Origin: Thermomicrobiales bacterium
Lineage (GTDB): Bacteria > Chloroflexota > Chloroflexia > Thermomicrobiales > UBA6265
Direction of reading: 5' to 3'
DNA length: 6,105 nucleotides
NCBI GenBank assembly: GCA_020847015.1
Contig: JADLCW010000163.1
Coordinates: forward strand, 1 to 6,105
Position numbers and translations under genes: made by a program. Under the pieces are notes generated by a model. That model saw only the letters and a program-made list of their open reading frames with translations. It was not told the DNA's origin and did no database searches. This document shows, in pieces, positions 5,997-6,105 of the stretch (positions are counted from its first letter, which is position 1; every line of letters begins with the position of its first letter).

Positions 5997-6105
5997 CGCC
6001 TCCTCACGCCGTGCAACAGATAGCTGCGCTCGCTGCCCGTCGCTCGCCCGCGCATCTCGGGTTGGCGCCGGAGTTGCGCGCGCAGGTCCACCAGATTCGA
6101 CGCGG
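5993..6105 (-). CDS. Unidentified protein, C-terminal 36 residues (gene runs off the right edge)
   Basis: On the minus strand one frame is open from the window edge to a TAG stop at 5993-5995, giving 36 residues rich in Arg and Leu and ending HGVRRR. About 31 of 36 codons end in G or C, in keeping with the neighbouring genes. The stop shares a CTAG palindrome with the stop of the ybaK-like gene, a compact convergent layout that supports a real gene. I do not recognise the family. A plus-strand frame from a GTG at 6011 is also open to the edge, but has somewhat poorer third-position GC and no ribosome-binding site, so the minus-strand reading is preferred. Confidence 0.45.
   Translation of the reverse strand, partial: ASNLVDLRAQLRRQPEMRGRATGSERSYLLHGVRRR

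Noticed and set aside
6011..6105. A plus-strand gene starting at GTG 6011
   Set aside because: No ribosome-binding site and a somewhat lower share of G/C third positions than the opposite strand. The minus-strand frame ending at 5993 fits better, though the sample is only about 100 bases.

Overview
The window is a GC-rich bacterial stretch whose third codon positions are nearly all G or C. It most resembles Chloroflexota of the Thermomicrobia/Sphaerobacter type. This placement rests on recognition of protein style (a type-2 IleRS with a variant KMSKS motif, a Tat-exported cysteine-free solute-binding protein), not on a search. High GC also produces many long antisense shadow ORFs, which I have not annotated.

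Layout, left to right. (1) Bases 1-1535 are the 3' half of an isoleucyl-tRNA synthetase gene: the end of the catalytic core, the anticodon-binding domain and the eukaryote-like C-terminal domain. (2) Bases 1536-1759 are a non-coding leader with a plausible extended -10 promoter, two back-to-back perfect 7-bp hairpins and a GAGGAG ribosome-binding site. (3) Bases 1760-5479 are a three-gene oligopeptide/dipeptide-type ABC importer: a Tat-exported family-5 substrate-binding protein, a DppB-type permease and a DppC-type permease. A strong 15-bp bulged hairpin separates the binding-protein gene from the first permease gene. (4) Bases 5484-5996 encode a YbaK/EbsC-type aminoacyl-tRNA deacylase, 4 bases behind the second permease and so probably in the same transcript. 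(5) Bases 5993-6105 appear to be the 3' end of an unidentified minus-strand gene. Its TAG stop lies within the same CTAG palindrome as the ybaK-like stop.

How it works together: the binding protein would capture a peptide-like solute outside the membrane and deliver it to the DppB/DppC channel. No ATPase gene is present, and there is no room for one between the second permease and the convergent gene, so the motor subunits must be encoded elsewhere. The importer is flanked by two genes of aminoacyl-tRNA charging and quality control (ileS and the ybaK-like gene), but the ileS side is separated by its own promoter region. I found no mobile element, CRISPR array, RNA gene or clear novel system. 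The most notable items are the two RNA-structure candidates, the KMSKS variant, the ATPase-less operon and the fused tRNA-editing gene.
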